Source: Vreelandella azerica (lineage in GTDB: Bacteria > Pseudomonadota > Gammaproteobacteria > Pseudomonadales > Halomonadaceae). From it: 64,000 nucleotides of DNA. Made by a program: the position numbers and the translations under genes. Position 1 is the first letter of the stretch, and every line of letters begins with the position of its first letter. The notes under the pieces are model-generated. The model searched no databases and was not told where the DNA came from. It saw only the letters and a list, made by a program, of their open reading frames with translations. Below are positions 10,157 through 20,509 of the stretch, in pieces. The stretch spans positions 62,001-126,000 of the forward strand of contig NZ_JABFHI010000004.1 in assembly GCF_013112225.1 (NCBI RefSeq), written 5' to 3'.

Positions 10157-11203
10157 ATGCAACCGATTACAACACTCACTGGTTTTTTTGAACGCAGCGG
10201 CGCAGATATTCTGCTGTTCCATATGGGACGTAGAGTGACGGCCTGCCCACGAGATACTCTGGCCGCCCTGGAAAGCCTGGAAGCGCCCTGGCCAGAACCC
10301 TGGCAAGCTCAGGCACGGCTGGGTATCGTCTTTCAGCTGGGCAACATGCCAGAACCCGCCATCTGGTTTCTGGCACTGCCGCTTGATGAGCAGGGCTATC
10401 TGTCGCCAGGCCAGCGTGATGCCTTTTTGCAGCGTCTGCTGGAAACTCTGGGGCGCAATGCCCAAAACCTCGGTAGCGGCAAGGGTGAAGAAATTGAACA
10501 TTTAATGCAAGACAACCCGCTGGCCTTCACACCTTCGACGCATTTTCAGGCGATGCTGAATGCTCAAGCAACACAACAACTGGTGCTAGCTGCCAGCCAG
10601 CACCTTGAGCTTGTGGAAGCCTATTTCAGCCAGCAGATGACCATTGACTGGCAGGCGCTTGGGCTGCAGGGAATTGCCGATTTTACAGTACGCATGGATG
10701 CCAGCCAGGTTCAGCAGCTGATTGACGCCCTGCCAGATATGCCGGCTGAACTGCTGCATGCGCTTGCCTACTGTCTTGAGCATCTTATCCTTAGTGAGGG
10801 CCTTGTCAGCGCCTTGATTGAGCGCGGGGAGCAGTCATCCCAGACGGGGGATATCGAGTCACTGTGCGCCTGTATTCGCGCCGTGGGCAGCACCTCCAGC
10901 GTGCTAGCAGCCCAGTGGTATTCCGGGCTGCTGGAGGATACAGCTGCCAGCGGGCCTGATACACTGGCCGCCATTGCAGGGCGCGGGTGGATACACCTGG
11001 AAGACGGTCAAAGGTTACCGCTATTTCTTGAGCGCCTGGCCGAAGACCCTCGCACGGACTTCGGCGCTGTGATTCGTGATCTAGCGTTGATTCCCCGTTT
11101 GCGCTTGCCCGTCATAATGTTCCTTAAAGAGGCTCCCAATGGGTCAACCTTACAACAACGTTTGGCTGCATTAGCGCCGCACGCCGCCAGTGCGCAAGAC
11201 TGA
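10157..11203 (+). CDS. DUF3549-type conserved protein
   Basis: This encodes a 348-residue soluble protein, rich in Leu, Ala and Gln and predicted mainly helical, with an N-terminal mixed domain (about 1-110) and a long helical C-terminal half. Length and pattern fit the DUF3549 family of gammaproteobacteria, known only as conserved hypothetical; this assignment is from memory of the family. The ATG is preceded by GGAAGG. It is followed 9 bases later by the rimB gene, so it is likely the first gene of the rimB-rimK unit. Confidence 0.65.
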   Translation: MQPITTLTGFFERSGADILLFHMGRRVTACPRDTLAALESLEAPWPEPWQAQARLGIVFQLGNMPEPAIWFLALPLDEQGYLSPGQRDAFLQRLLETLGRNAQNLGSGKGEEIEHLMQDNPLAFTPSTHFQAMLNAQATQQLVLAASQHLELVEAYFSQQMTIDWQALGLQGIADFTVRMDASQVQQLIDALPDMPAELLHALAYCLEHLILSEGLVSALIERGEQSSQTGDIESLCACIRAVGSTSSVLAAQWYSGLLEDTAASGPDTLAAIAGRGWIHLEDGQRLPLFLERLAEDPRTDFGAVIRDLALIPRLRLPVIMFLKEAPNGSTLQQRLAALAPHAASAQD

Positions 11204-11212
11204 GGAGGAAAG

Positions 11213-11653
11213 ATGAAGGAATTACCTTACCAGGCAAAAGCGGTGATTGGCCGACGCGAAATGGTCGTACTGCCTGAATTTGATCTGCACCTCTGCTGTA
11301 AGGCAGATACCGGCGCGCGTACCTCAGCGTTGCATGCCGAGCAACTCGAAACATCAGAAGACGAGCATGGCCAACTGTGGATAAGCTTTATTACTCACAG
11401 CGGAGGGCCTGATTCACCCCCTCACCGAATCCAGGCACACCTCCACGACCGTCGCCGTGTGACCAGTTCCAACGGGCACAGCGAATGGCGTTACGTGGTA
11501 CGTACACCAATCCAGCTGGGCGATCTTAATTTCCCAGTTGAGCTTACCCTAACCGACCGCAGCAATATGCGTCATCCGATGCTGTTGGGTCGCCGGGCCA
11601 TGCGCCGCTTACTAATCGCCCCTGGCGCTGAATTTCTCCACGGCGAACCCTGA
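11213..11653 (+). CDS. rimB: RimB-type retropepsin-like aspartic protease
   Basis: This is a 146-residue protein of the RimB/ATP-dependent zinc protease family. The aspartic protease signature KADTGARTSALHA is near residue 30, and the flap-like RHPMLLGRRAM block is near residue 125. In Pseudomonas the homologue removes the polyglutamate tail that RimK adds to ribosomal protein S6. That role fits here, because rimK follows 43 bases downstream. Strong SD (GAGGAGG) before the ATG. Confidence 0.85.
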   Translation: MKELPYQAKAVIGRREMVVLPEFDLHLCCKADTGARTSALHAEQLETSEDEHGQLWISFITHSGGPDSPPHRIQAHLHDRRRVTSSNGHSEWRYVVRTPIQLGDLNFPVELTLTDRSNMRHPMLLGRRAMRRLLIAPGAEFLHGEP

Positions 11654-11696
11654 ACGCTAACGAATCACCCCTAATTGACCCGGAAGGGAGCACTCA

Positions 11697-12605
11697 ATGC
11701 ATATTGCCTTGTTGTCGCGTAATCGTAATTTATATTCAACCCGCCGCCTTGTTGAAGCGGCTGAGGCGAGAGGCCACTCGGCCCGCGTTGTTGATACCTT
11801 GCGCTGTTATATGAGCATCGCCTCTCACCACCCTTCCATCCATTACAAGGGTGCTGAAATCGAATCCTTTGATGCGGTCATCCCGCGTATAGGCTCGTCG
11901 GTTACTTTTTATGGCTGCGCGGTGCTGCGTCAGTTTGAAATGATGAATACCTATGTGCTTAATGATTCAGTAGCCATTACCCGTTCACGCGACAAACTGC
12001 GCTCATTGCAGCTGCTTTCCCGTAAGGGGCTGGGGCTGCCCATCACCGGGTTTGCCCATTCACCGGATGACATCCCTGACTTGATTACCATGGTCAAGGG
12101 CGCGCCCTTGGTCATCAAGCTGCTTGAGGGCACCCAGGGTATCGGGGTGGTGCTGGCTGAAACTAATCAGGCGGCTGAATCAGTGATTCAAGCGTTCATG
12201 GGTATGAAAGCTAACATCATGGTGCAGGAATATATCAAGGAAGCCAAAGGCGCTGATATTCGCTGTCTGGTGATTGGTGACAAAGTAGTTGCCTCGATGA
12301 AGCGCCAGGCGGCTGAAGGCGAGTTTCGCTCCAACCTGCATCGCGGCGGCAGTGCCAGCGTTATTCGTATTACACCGGAAGAGCGTTCAACAGCCATTCG
12401 TGCGGCCAAGGCCATGGGCTTGCGCGTCGCCGGGGTTGACCTACTGCGTTCCAACCACGGGCCGGTGATTATGGAGGTTAATTCCTCTCCAGGGCTGCAG
12501 GGAATTGAGACCGCAACGGGCAAGGATATAGCGGGATTGATTATTGAACATATCGAGAAAAATGCGGTGACGCCGCGTAAAGCACCACCCAAACCAAAAG
12601 GCTAA
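11697..12605 (+). CDS. rimK: Ribosomal protein S6--L-glutamate ligase RimK
   Basis: This is a 302-residue ATP-grasp ligase that adds glutamate residues to the C-terminus of ribosomal protein S6, tuning translation. Visible ATP-grasp features are [11 protein letters not shown] (substrate entry), the lysine-rich loop with [15 protein letters not shown], the [18 protein letters not shown] segment, and the metal-binding [12 protein letters not shown] near residue 260. Length is normal for the family. SD GGAAGGGAG precedes the ATG. Confidence 0.93.
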   Translation: MHIALLSRNRNLYSTRRLVEAAEARGHSARVVDTLRCYMSIASHHPSIHYKGAEIESFDAVIPRIGSSVTFYGCAVLRQFEMMNTYVLNDSVAITRSRDKLRSLQLLSRKGLGLPITGFAHSPDDIPDLITMVKGAPLVIKLLEGTQGIGVVLAETNQAAESVIQAFMGMKANIMVQEYIKEAKGADIRCLVIGDKVVASMKRQAAEGEFRSNLHRGGSASVIRITPEERSTAIRAAKAMGLRVAGVDLLRSNHGPVIMEVNSSPGLQGIETATGKDIAGLIIEHIEKNAVTPRKAPPKPKG

Positions 12606-12693
12606 GGTCTGAAATTAAAATTAATCCAATGCAGGGGTGGCAAAACGCGGCTACCGCGGCGACAATCTGCGTCACCGAAGGAGGTAGACGCTC

Positions 12694-13152
12694 ATGTTTC
12701 TTGATAATCGCCAAGTGGCGATGGACAGCGTTCTCGAAGCGCTGGCAGATAGCATTGATTACTTTCAGGACAATATAGAACGCCTGCGTCCATCGCTGCG
12801 TGACACCCTGAAGCCTTATTACGAACAGCGGCTGCAGCAGATGGGGCAGCTGCAGCAATTAGCACGTACCCACCTGAAAATGCTGCCCCGTGACGCCGAT
12901 GTGGAACGCGATGATTTTCTGTGGCTATGGAGCCGGCTGAAAAGCTTTGTTGGCAATGATAGCCAGGTGTTGATCAATGAGCTCCTTGAACAGGAGCGTG
13001 TTTTGATGCAGGCACTTTCTACCCTTTTCACCCACCCGCTTCCCGACCCTGTGGAGCCGGTGGTTGAAGAATGCATGAAAGGCTGCCGCCAGCTGATTCG
13101 CGAGCTCTATCAGCTGCAGAAGCGTAAGCCGCAGCGCAGCGGGTCTCTTTAG
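12694..13152 (+). CDS. Small all-helical protein, unknown function
   Basis: This encodes a 152-residue soluble protein, predicted all-helical, with regularly spaced Leu and many Gln, Glu and Arg. The helix arrangement (ALADSIDYFQDNIERL, then ELLEQERVLMQAL) would fit a four-helix bundle of the ferritin-like/DUF2383 kind, but I see no clear metal-binding ExxH pair, so this is only a guess. It has a perfect SD (GAAGGAGGTAG), implying high translation, and follows rimK by 88 bases, possibly in the same transcript. Confidence 0.65.
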   Translation: MFLDNRQVAMDSVLEALADSIDYFQDNIERLRPSLRDTLKPYYEQRLQQMGQLQQLARTHLKMLPRDADVERDDFLWLWSRLKSFVGNDSQVLINELLEQERVLMQALSTLFTHPLPDPVEPVVEECMKGCRQLIRELYQLQKRKPQRSGSL

Positions 13153-13178
13153 AGCCTGCCTGTCTTTAAAGTGAGTTT

Positions 13179-13907
13179 TCACGGGTTGTCATCAAGCTCA
13201 ACGCCAGCGCTTTCGCTGGCGGTTGACACTTCTTCAAGATTGACCGGAAATTCGATTGGCTCAACTGGGCCAAGAAAATAAGCCTGGCGCTTCCATATAT
13301 ACAGATCCCCCAATGTGGCGACCCGCGCCAACCACTCCCTGATGCGTAGTCGCCATTCACCATCAACGCTATGGTTGCTGGCAACACAACCCGACACCTG
13401 CATCCCCAAAGCCTGACCAATATATAAGGCCCTAGGCAGATGCCAGCGTTGAGTCACCAGTACCGCCTTATCAAGCTCAAAGACCTGCTGAGCACGCACC
13501 AGAGTATCAAAGGTGCTAAAACCCGCGTAATCCAACGTCAGCTGCTCAGGCTGCACCCCAAAACTGGTCAGCGCACGCCACATGGCGCGTGGCTCGTTGT
13601 AGGATCGCGTACGGTTGTCTCCGGATAGCAAGAGGTGTTCCACACGCTCGGTATGCACCAAGCCAGCAGCAGTGCTCATACGTGAGTAGAAGTGCGGGTT
13701 TTGCGAGCCACCACGCGTCCAATGGGAAGTACCAAACACAATGCCGACCCGTTGCGGGCCACATTGAGCGATTGACGATTCAATCACCGGGTAAGTACGT
13801 GCCAGTATCCATAGATTGCTGCCCATAAAAAAAAGCAGCACCAGCAAAAGTGCCGCTCCCAACGTCATTAACCACCACTTGAATCCTGCGACGATTTTCA
13901 GACACAT
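13179..13907 (-). CDS. sanA: SanA/YdcF-like DUF218 membrane protein
   Basis: This encodes a 242-residue protein with one N-terminal membrane segment (about residues 10-32) followed by a periplasmic DUF218 domain. Motifs include GIVFGTSHWTRGG, LLSGDNRTRSYNEPRAM and VTQRWHLPRALYIGQALG, typical of SanA. SanA affects envelope permeability (vancomycin resistance at high temperature in E. coli); its reaction is unknown. It lies just after sufT on the same strand and could be cotranscribed with the suf operon. Confidence 0.85.
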   Translation of the reverse strand: MCLKIVAGFKWWLMTLGAALLLVLLFFMGSNLWILARTYPVIESSIAQCGPQRVGIVFGTSHWTRGGSQNPHFYSRMSTAAGLVHTERVEHLLLSGDNRTRSYNEPRAMWRALTSFGVQPEQLTLDYAGFSTFDTLVRAQQVFELDKAVLVTQRWHLPRALYIGQALGMQVSGCVASNHSVDGEWRLRIREWLARVATLGDLYIWKRQAYFLGPVEPIEFPVNLEEVSTASESAGVELDDNP

Positions 13908-13955
13908 CAGCTGATAGCCAATAATGGCAAAGTGATACTTTTGATCCCTTGATGG

Positions 13956-14525
13956 TTAAAACATGCCCAGCTCAAGTTTGGCCTCTTCACTCATCATGTC
14001 TCGACTCCACGGAGGACTAAAGACAATTTCCGTGTGAACATTACTGATTTGTGGCGCACCCAGAATCTTGTTGCGCGCATCTGCGGCAATCACATCCCCC
14101 ATACCGCACCCTGGTGCTGTCAATGTCATACGGATAGTGACCAGACGCTCACCGCTGATCAGACGTTCAATGCGGCAGCCATAAACCAGCCCCAGATCAA
14201 CAATATTGACAGGAATTTCAGGATCATAACAGGTGCGCAGCTGCTCCCAGACAAATTCTTCAATTTCATCATCACTGGCGTCTGTGTGAAGCGTCGGACG
14301 GGGCAGCGCTGCCAGCCCAAGAGCGTCAAGGTTGCTGCCTTCAATCAAGTAAAGGCGACCCTCGTAGCCAACACTGACCGAACTGCCTTTCGCCTGCATG
14401 ATGCTGACAACACTGTCTTCAGGCAGGGTATCACTCTTGCCAAAAGGAATGGCAATGGCTTCAACATCCCGCTGTAAAGGGATTGTCTGGCCTCTTTCTA
14501 ACCGAGCTATCTGTTCGATGTCCAT
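13956..14525 (-). CDS. sufT: SufT, iron-sulfur assembly auxiliary protein (DUF59)
   Basis: This 189-residue protein has a C-terminal MIP18/DUF59 domain: the stretch YDPEIPVNIVDLGLVYG and the conserved TAPGCGMG cysteine loop, ending VFSPPWSRDMMSEEAK. SufT helps mature Fe-S proteins under high demand. It is the last gene of the suf operon; its ATG lies 18 bases after the sufS stop with AAGGAGCG as SD. A small hairpin centred on the sufS stop codon lies directly before that SD. Confidence 0.9.
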   Translation of the reverse strand: MDIEQIARLERGQTIPLQRDVEAIAIPFGKSDTLPEDSVVSIMQAKGSSVSVGYEGRLYLIEGSNLDALGLAALPRPTLHTDASDDEIEEFVWEQLRTCYDPEIPVNIVDLGLVYGCRIERLISGERLVTIRMTLTAPGCGMGDVIAADARNKILGAPQISNVHTEIVFSPPWSRDMMSEEAKLELGMF

Positions 14526-14536
14526 AACGCTCCTTG

Positions 14537-14555
14537 ATGGTGCCTAGCGCACCAT
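14537..14555 (-). promoter_or_regulatory. Hairpin over the sufS stop codon, before the sufT ribosome-binding site
   Basis: The seven-base perfect inverted repeat ATGGTGC / GCACCAT has a five-base loop that contains the TAG stop of sufS on the minus strand. The sufT SD follows two to three bases later. It has no T run, so it is not a terminator; a role in RNA stability or translational coupling is possible. Confidence 0.45.
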
Positions 14556-15807
14556 ATCAATGACACGCTTGAGCGACGTAACGAAAATATCAATTTCATC
14601 ACGGGTATTATACGCCGCAAACGGGCTCGGCATGTTGCGTCTACACCAAAATGATGCAGAAGTGGTTGAGCACAGTGATGTCCAGTGCGAATCGCGACAC
14701 CTAACTGATCAATCAGCAGGCCAATATCCTGAGCATGAGCACCATCAACCACAAAGGAAAGCACACCCGCTTTATGCTCTGCGGTTCCCAGAATACGCAG
14801 ACCATCAATTGTCTCTAGCTGTTGAGTGGAATACACAAGCAACTGCTGCTCCCACTCGCCAATCGCATCCAGCCCAACGCTCTCAGTCCAGTCAAGCGCC
14901 TTACCCAGGGCAATCACTTCAGCAATCGCAGGTGTGCCAGCCTCGAACTTGTGCGGAAGGGCTGCAAAGGTGGTTCCCTGCTCAAACGAAACCGTATCAA
15001 TCATCTCACCGCCGCCCTGCCACGGGGGCATGGCTTCCAGCAGTGACTGCTTGCCATACAGCACACCAACACCGGTCGGGCCATAGACCTTATGCCCTGA
15101 AAAGGTATAGAAATCAGCGCCGATAGCCTGCACATCCACGCGCTGATGCGGGGTTGCCTGGGCGCCGTCCACCATGATCAGAGCACCTGCCTGATGTGCC
15201 TGAGCGGCCATTTCCTTGACCGGGTTGATAGTACCAAGCGCATTGGAAACATGATTGACGCACACCAGCTTGGTACGCTCATTAAGTAGCTCACGGTAAG
15301 CGTCCATATCTAGTGAGCCGTCCGTATGAACCGGAATCACCTTGATGGTAAAACCCAACTGCTGAGCCAGCAACTGCCAGGGCACAATATTGGCATGGTG
15401 CTCAAGCATGGAGATAAGCACTTCATCCCCTGCTGCCAACTGGGTCCGCCCCCAGCTATTAGCCACCAGGTTAATAGCTTCGGTCGCCCCCGGGTAAAGA
15501 TCACCTGACGTGATGCCGGCGCATTGATGAAGGCTCTGACCTTTTCACGGGCGCCTTCAAATGCTTCCGTGGCTTCATCGGCCAAGGTGTGCAGACCACG
15601 ATGGATATTGGCGTTGTAACGTCCATAATAATCAGCAAAGACGTTAATCACCTCAATCGGTGTCTGGCTGGTCGCCGCGTTATCAAAATAGACCAGCGGC
15701 TTTCCATGTACCTCACGATTCAGAATCGGGAAATCTTCACGAAGCTTGGCAACATTGAAAGGTGCCTGATGTGTCGGTTGTGGCGTGACAACAGCGGTAT
15801 GAGACAT
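14544..15807 (-). CDS. sufS: Cysteine desulfurase SufS, two frameshifts
   Basis: SufS is the PLP enzyme that takes sulfur from cysteine for Fe-S assembly. The repaired protein is about 421 residues. The N-terminal block has YFDNAATSQTP; the core has the PLP lysine in TFSGHKVYGPTGVGVLYG; the active-site cysteine is in RTGHHCAQPLL. The first break (near 15489) needs one G in the G run to give FTRGATEAINLVANSWG. The second (near 14630) needs one base to give TCRASFAAYNT and a normal end at the TAG at 14544. SD GGAG precedes the ATG. Confidence 0.93.
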
Positions 15808-15921
15808 TGCAAACTCCTAAGGCACCAATGAAATAAACGGGTATATACACGGTGATAGCACCGCGAGTTAGGCGCTATCACGAGTAATTAAAGGCTAACC
15901 CGAGCACTTGAACTTGACGCC

Positions 15922-17270
15922 TTAATCCTGTTCGTTCAACGCAGAAGCGGCTTCTACCAGCCCAGTCAGGTTAAAGCGTTCCGGCAGCTTGCCAGCGACT
16001 GCCAGCTCCACCCGCTCAGATATCACGTCAAGTTTCACTTCTTCCAATACTTCGCCTGCAAACGCCAAGGTCAGCAAGGCACGCGCCGTAGCTTCGTCAA
16101 TTCCTCGGGTACGCAGAGCGAATACGGCTTCTTCATCCAGCTGACCGGTGGTCGTGCCGTGCGAACATTTAACGTCATCGGCATAGATTTCAAGTTCGGG
16201 CTTGGCATCAATCCGGGCACGGTCAGAGAGCAGCAGGTTCTGGTTGCTTTGATAGCCCTCAATCTTCTGGCTATCACGCTTTACATATACCTTGCCGTTG
16301 AATACACCATGGGCGCGGTCGTCCAGAATGCCCTTGTAGTTCTCATTGGAGAACGTCAACGGCGCATTGTGGTTAACTTTGGTATGGTTATCAACGTGCT
16401 GGCGATCCTGGCCAAAGAACAGGCCGAGGAAGTTGGTCTCCGCCCCTGACCATTGAGATCACTGATCAGGTCGTTACGTACCAGTGCACCGCCCAGATTC
16501 AGGCTGTATGAAGTATAACGGCTGTCGCGGTTCTGTTCGACGTGCATACTGGCAACGTGGTAGTCACCAAGCGGTGCTTCCTGCAGTTTGTAGTGCTGAA
16601 GGATGGCACCCCGGTCAAGCATGAACTCGCCCACAACGTTAGTGAAATTCTGCGCATCCTTTTCACCGATATAATGCTCGATCACGGTCGCTTCACTGCG
16701 TCCCGCTGCTTCTACCAGCACCCGTGGATGGCACATGGTCGGCTGGGCATTGGCACGCGACAGAAATTGCACAATGATCGGCTTTTCAACCACACAGCCA
16801 GCAGCAATGCGAATCACCGCGCCTTCTTCCATAAAGGCAGTATTCAGCGCTGCAAAGGGGGAAAACTCAACCCCTGTCAGGCGTCCCAGTGGGCCGCCCA
16901 CCGCTTCGTGGTTAGCTTCCAGGGCTCTGGAAAGCGGCAGCACCTGCAAACCCTCGGGCAGGTTCTCAAGGTCTGACAGGGACGCAGAAAAAACCCCGTC
17001 TACAAACGTCAGACGATAGGCTTCAAGGGGAAGCGTCAGGGTAGCGGCGGTTGCCTGGGAAAACTCTGCGCTATCAGCCAGTGCAAAGTTACCTTGAGCA
17101 ATACTACGCACATCGGTGTACTTCCACTCTTCGTCACGACGAGTGGGAAACCCCATGGCTTCAAAACGGGCGGCGCCCGCTTGACGGCGTGCCGCTATCC
17201 AGGTGGGCTCTGGCCCCATAGATTGGCGATGCTGGTTCAGCGTTTCCAGAAAAGTGTGCGTGTCGCTCAT
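15922..17270 (-). CDS. sufD: Fe-S cluster assembly scaffold SufD, one frameshift
   Basis: SufD forms the SufBC2D scaffold complex in the cytoplasm. The two frames (17270-16440 and 16440-15922) join after adding one G in the run near 16444, giving DLNGQGAETNFLGLFFG and then the conserved QHVDNHTKVNH block. The C-terminal half has KCSHGTTTGQLDEE, a SufB/SufD family hallmark. Total about 449 residues, normal for SufD. Its ATG overlaps the sufC stop (ATGA), indicating translational coupling. Confidence 0.93.
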
Positions 17271-18019
17271 GCTGCAGACCCCTCCTCGATACCTTCGTAG
17301 CCATTCGCTTCCAACTCTTTGGCAAGCTCGGCATCGCCTGTTTTGACAATCCGGCCATCCACTAGAACGTGCACCTTATCCGGAGTGATGTAATCAAGCA
17401 GACGCTGATAGTGCGTCACAATCAGGATGGCGCGCTCTTCAGCACGCAGGCTGTTGACACCATCTGCCACTACCTTCATGGCGTCGATATCCAAGCCAGA
17501 ATCGATTTCATCCAACATGGCGAGCTTGGGCTGCAGTACCAGCATCTGCAGAATTTCATTACGTTTCTTTTCACCACCAGAGAAGCCTTCGTTGACGGCA
17601 CGCTGGAGGAAGCTCGGATCCATCTTCATGTAATCCAGCTTTTCCCTGACCAGCTTCAGAAACTCCGGTGCCGACATTTCTTCTTCACCACGAGCGACAC
17701 GCTGTGCGTTGAGAGCTGACTTCAACAGATAGATATTCTTGACTCCCGGAATTTCAACCGGATACTGGAAACCCAGTAGAAGACCCGCCTGGGCGCGCTC
17801 TTCAATTTCCATTTCCAGTACGTCCTTGCCCTCAAAGGTGATTGACCCTTGAGTCACTTCATAGCCATCTTTACCAGCAATAACGGCAGATAAGGTAGAC
17901 TTGCCTGCGCCATTGGGGCCCATAATGGCGTGGACTTCACCTTTCTTGATGGTCAGGGTCAGGCCTTTGAGGATTTCGTTGCCTTCTACAGTGACGTGCA
18001 AATCTTTGACTTCAAGCAT
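17267..18019 (-). CDS. sufC: Fe-S cluster assembly ATPase SufC
   Basis: SufC is the ABC-type ATPase that drives conformational change in SufBCD. The 250-residue protein has Walker A GPNGAGKSTLS (near residue 35), the Q-loop region, the signature NEGFSGGEKKRNEI, and Walker B LAMLDEIDSGLDIDA, with the switch histidine in VTHYQRLL. It is full length and unbroken. It sits between sufB and sufD, as in E. coli. Confidence 0.97.
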   Translation of the reverse strand: MLEVKDLHVTVEGNEILKGLTLTIKKGEVHAIMGPNGAGKSTLSAVIAGKDGYEVTQGSITFEGKDVLEMEIEERAQAGLLLGFQYPVEIPGVKNIYLLKSALNAQRVARGEEEMSAPEFLKLVREKLDYMKMDPSFLQRAVNEGFSGGEKKRNEILQMLVLQPKLAMLDEIDSGLDIDAMKVVADGVNSLRAEERAILIVTHYQRLLDYITPDKVHVLVDGRIVKTGDAELAKELEANGYEGIEEGSAA

Positions 18020-18106
18020 GATAAAACCTTTTCAGAATAAATGATGATGGCGCTCTTAGATCGTCGCGCTTAAAAAAGTAACGTTAAAAAAACGGCTGCA
18101 ACCGAA

Positions 18107-19549
18107 TTAGCCGACCGCGCCTTCAAGCGTTACACCCAGCAGCGCTTCGGCTTCTACGGCGAACTCCATTGGCAATTCCTGGAACACGTCCTTACAGAAA
18201 CCATTGACAATCATGCTGACCGCATCCTCTTCAGAAATACCGCGGCTCTGGCAGTAAAAGAGCTGGTCTTCACCAATCTTGGAAGTAGTCGCCTCATGCT
18301 CGATAGTCGCCGTGCTGTTGTTAATTTCCTGATACGGGAAGGTATGTGCACCACAGGTATCACCAATCAGCAGTGAGTCACACTGGGTAAAGTTGCGCGC
18401 GCCCTTGGCTCTCGGGCCAATTTTTACCAGGCCACGGTAAGATTGGTCACTCCGACCGGCAGAGATACCCTTGGCCACAATGTAAGAGCGAGAGCCTTCA
18501 CCGATATGTACCATCTTGGTGCCAGTGTCTGCCTGCTGGCGACCATTGGTGACGGCAACAGAATAAAACTCACCTACGCTGTCCTTGCCGCGCAGCATGC
18601 AGGAAGGATACTTCCAGGTAATCGCTGAGCCGGTCTCTACCTGAGTCCAGCTGATGCGCGAACGGTCACCTCGGCAATCACCGCGTTTGGTGACAAAGTT
18701 GTAGATGCCACCCACACCGTTTTCATCACCCGGATACCAGTTCTGGACGGTGGAATACTTGATATAGGCATCATCAAGAGCTACCAACTCGACCACTGCG
18801 GCGTGCAGTTGGTTTTCGTCGCGCATCGGAGCGGTGCAACCTTCGAGGTAGGAGACTTCTGCTTGGTCTTCGCAGATGATCAAAGTACGCTCGAACTGGC
18901 CGGTGTTGGCCTCGTTAATGCGGAAATAAGTCGATAGCTCCATCGGGCACTTGACGCCCTTGGGAACGAACACAAAGGAACCATCGGTGAAGACAGCCGA
19001 GTTGAGTGCCGCAAAGTAGTTATCGTTCTTGGGAACAACGGTACCCAGATATTGCTTGATCAGTTCCGGGTAGTCGTGAATCGCCTCTGAAATCGAACAG
19101 AAAATGACACCCGCTTCAAGCAGCGTTTCCTTGAAGGTAGTGGTCACTGACACTGAGTCAAAAACGGCATCTACCGCGACACCGGCAAGAGCGGCACGCT
19201 CGTGCAGCGGAATGCCAAGCTTCTCGTAGGTTTCGAGCAACTTGGGATCGACCTCGTCCATGCTCTGCAGCATGTCTTCAGGGCGCTTAGGTGCACTGAA
19301 GTAAGAGATAGCCTGATAGTCAATCGGCGGATAGTCCAAGTGCGCCCAGGAAGGCTCTTTCATTTTCAGCCACTGCCGATAGGCGTCCAGACGCCATTCC
19401 AGCATCCACTCAGGCTCACCTTTCTTATTAGAAATAAAGGCAATGGTATCTTCATTTAAACCAGGTGGTAGCGTGTCGCTTTCAATGTCGGTTACAAAAC
19501 CTTCTTTGTATTCGCGAGTTACCAACTGTTCCATTTCTTCAGTTGCCAT
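18107..19549 (-). CDS. sufB: Fe-S cluster assembly protein SufB
   Basis: SufB is the scaffold subunit on which the cluster is built. The 480-residue protein shows the family blocks YGIP-like N-terminus, [23 protein letters not shown], the conserved cysteine in [11 protein letters not shown], and the C-terminal THFPYQE-like [24 protein letters not shown] region (given by its ends, around 18270-18350). SD GGAGGG lies eight bases before the ATG. It is the first structural gene, 68 bases after the Rrf2 regulator gene. Confidence 0.96.
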   Translation of the reverse strand: MATEEMEQLVTREYKEGFVTDIESDTLPPGLNEDTIAFISNKKGEPEWMLEWRLDAYRQWLKMKEPSWAHLDYPPIDYQAISYFSAPKRPEDMLQSMDEVDPKLLETYEKLGIPLHERAALAGVAVDAVFDSVSVTTTFKETLLEAGVIFCSISEAIHDYPELIKQYLGTVVPKNDNYFAALNSAVFTDGSFVFVPKGVKCPMELSTYFRINEANTGQFERTLIICEDQAEVSYLEGCTAPMRDENQLHAAVVELVALDDAYIKYSTVQNWYPGDENGVGGIYNFVTKRGDCRGDRSRISWTQVETGSAITWKYPSCMLRGKDSVGEFYSVAVTNGRQQADTGTKMVHIGEGSRSYIVAKGISAGRSDQSYRGLVKIGPRAKGARNFTQCDSLLIGDTCGAHTFPYQEINNSTATIEHEATTSKIGEDQLFYCQSRGISEEDAVSMIVNGFCKDVFQELPMEFAVEAEALLGVTLEGAVG

Positions 19550-19617
19550 GGTGTTACCCTCCGGGGCAGTTGGATGGCGAGATCAGCTCGCCGTCATCAT
19601 TTGGGATACATCTCGCG

Positions 19618-20082
19618 TCAAGCTGAAACCGCCTCAACGCTGATACTTTGAATAGGCAGCTGCACAGGCAGCTTGATAGGTGTCGTGGCGGCCAGATGGG
19701 CCAGCGTTACGCTTTCCAATAGAGTGCGAATCGCCATGGAAACACGCTGCCAGTTATCAGAGACTCCACAAGTACTGGCCAGCTCGCACTCGCCTTCTGC
19801 CTGACTGCAGGTGGTCACCGCAACCGGCCCTTCCATGGCCGTGATAATATCAGCGGCGGTAATTGAAGACGCTGAGCGGGCCAGCTGGTAGCCACCCTGT
19901 GCTCCACGCTGTGAAACAAGCAAATCTGCCTTGACCAGCATCTTCAGCGTTTTGCTGACCGTTGGATGAGGCAGCTGAACTGCTTCTGCAAGTTCTGCCG
20001 CCGCATGCGGCTTGTTTGGATGCCTGGCAATCTGTGCCATCACCACCGCTGCATAGTCAGTTAGCCGTGAAAGCTTGAGCAT
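19618..20082 (-). CDS. Rrf2-family Fe-S regulator of the suf operon
   Basis: This is a 154-residue IscR-like regulator. The N-terminal winged helix-turn-helix (MLKLSRLTDYAAVVMAQIA..., PHPTVSKTLKMLVKADLL) is followed by three cysteines in a CxxxxxCxxxxxC arrangement (CSQAEGECELASTC), the usual Fe-S ligands. Members found before sufBCDS in xanthomonads and related bacteria are annotated as SUF system regulators. It would sense cluster status and control this operon, including itself. SD AGGAGACAAG precedes the ATG. Confidence 0.9.
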   Translation of the reverse strand: MLKLSRLTDYAAVVMAQIARHPNKPHAAAELAEAVQLPHPTVSKTLKMLVKADLLVSQRGAQGGYQLARSASSITAADIITAMEGPVAVTTCSQAEGECELASTCGVSDNWQRVSMAIRTLLESVTLAHLAATTPIKLPVQLPIQSISVEAVSA

Positions 20083-20264
20083 CTTGTCTCCTTGCTACCT
20101 GCAATCAGTAGGCGGGGTGCCTAGGAAAGACTTGCAGACTGCTTGGCGGTTTAATTGGGTACCATTTTAGTCCTGTATAAAAAATTTGTGAAGACCCTGA
20201 CTAAATTACTCAACAATTATCTTGCACTTTACATGCAATTTCGACGCATTTACCATCACAAAAA

Positions 20265-20280
20265 GTAATCATTATCATTT
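20265..20280. promoter_or_regulatory. Fur-box-like site upstream of suf
   Basis: On the minus strand the sequence TGATAATGATTACTT matches the 7-1-7 Fur consensus TGATAATNATTATCA at 11 of 14 positions (a perfect left half). It lies about 180 bases before the Rrf2 gene. Fur control of suf is known in E. coli; here it is an inference from the motif. Confidence 0.4.
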
Positions 20281-20354
20281 AATTGAACTATACTCTCCTC
20301 TCCATCGGATGAGATAATGTGCCTAACGCCCTTGATTAATCACCACATACAATG

Positions 20355-20385
20355 AAAACCCGCTAACATCAGAAGACGTAGCGGG
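20355..20385 (-). terminator. Terminator of the ybhB-like gene
   Basis: The stem CCCGCTA / TAGCGGG has a 13-base loop and is followed on the minus strand by TTTTC. It is about 130 bases downstream of the ybhB-like stop. Confidence 0.55.
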
Positions 20386-20509
20386 CAGTCGGACAAAGTG
20401 CTGATATAACCAACTAATAGTTTCTGTATATCAGCTGCTTTACGAGGTTTTATATGTTTAACCTATATAAAAGTGACTTGATAGCCTATGAACGGCCTGA
20501 CATTACTGA

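Larger units (their letters stand above)
20083..20509. other. AT-rich regulatory region upstream of the suf operon
   Basis: No ORF is convincing here. This 430-base stretch holds the suf promoter region, a Fur-box-like sequence at 20265-20280 and a leftward terminator for the ybhB-like gene at 20355-20385. It is clearly more AT-rich than the flanking genes. Confidence 0.5.

Noticed and set aside
14560-15126. A 188-codon plus-strand ORF opposite sufS
   Set aside because: It is antisense to the PLP-binding region of sufS and has no family features.
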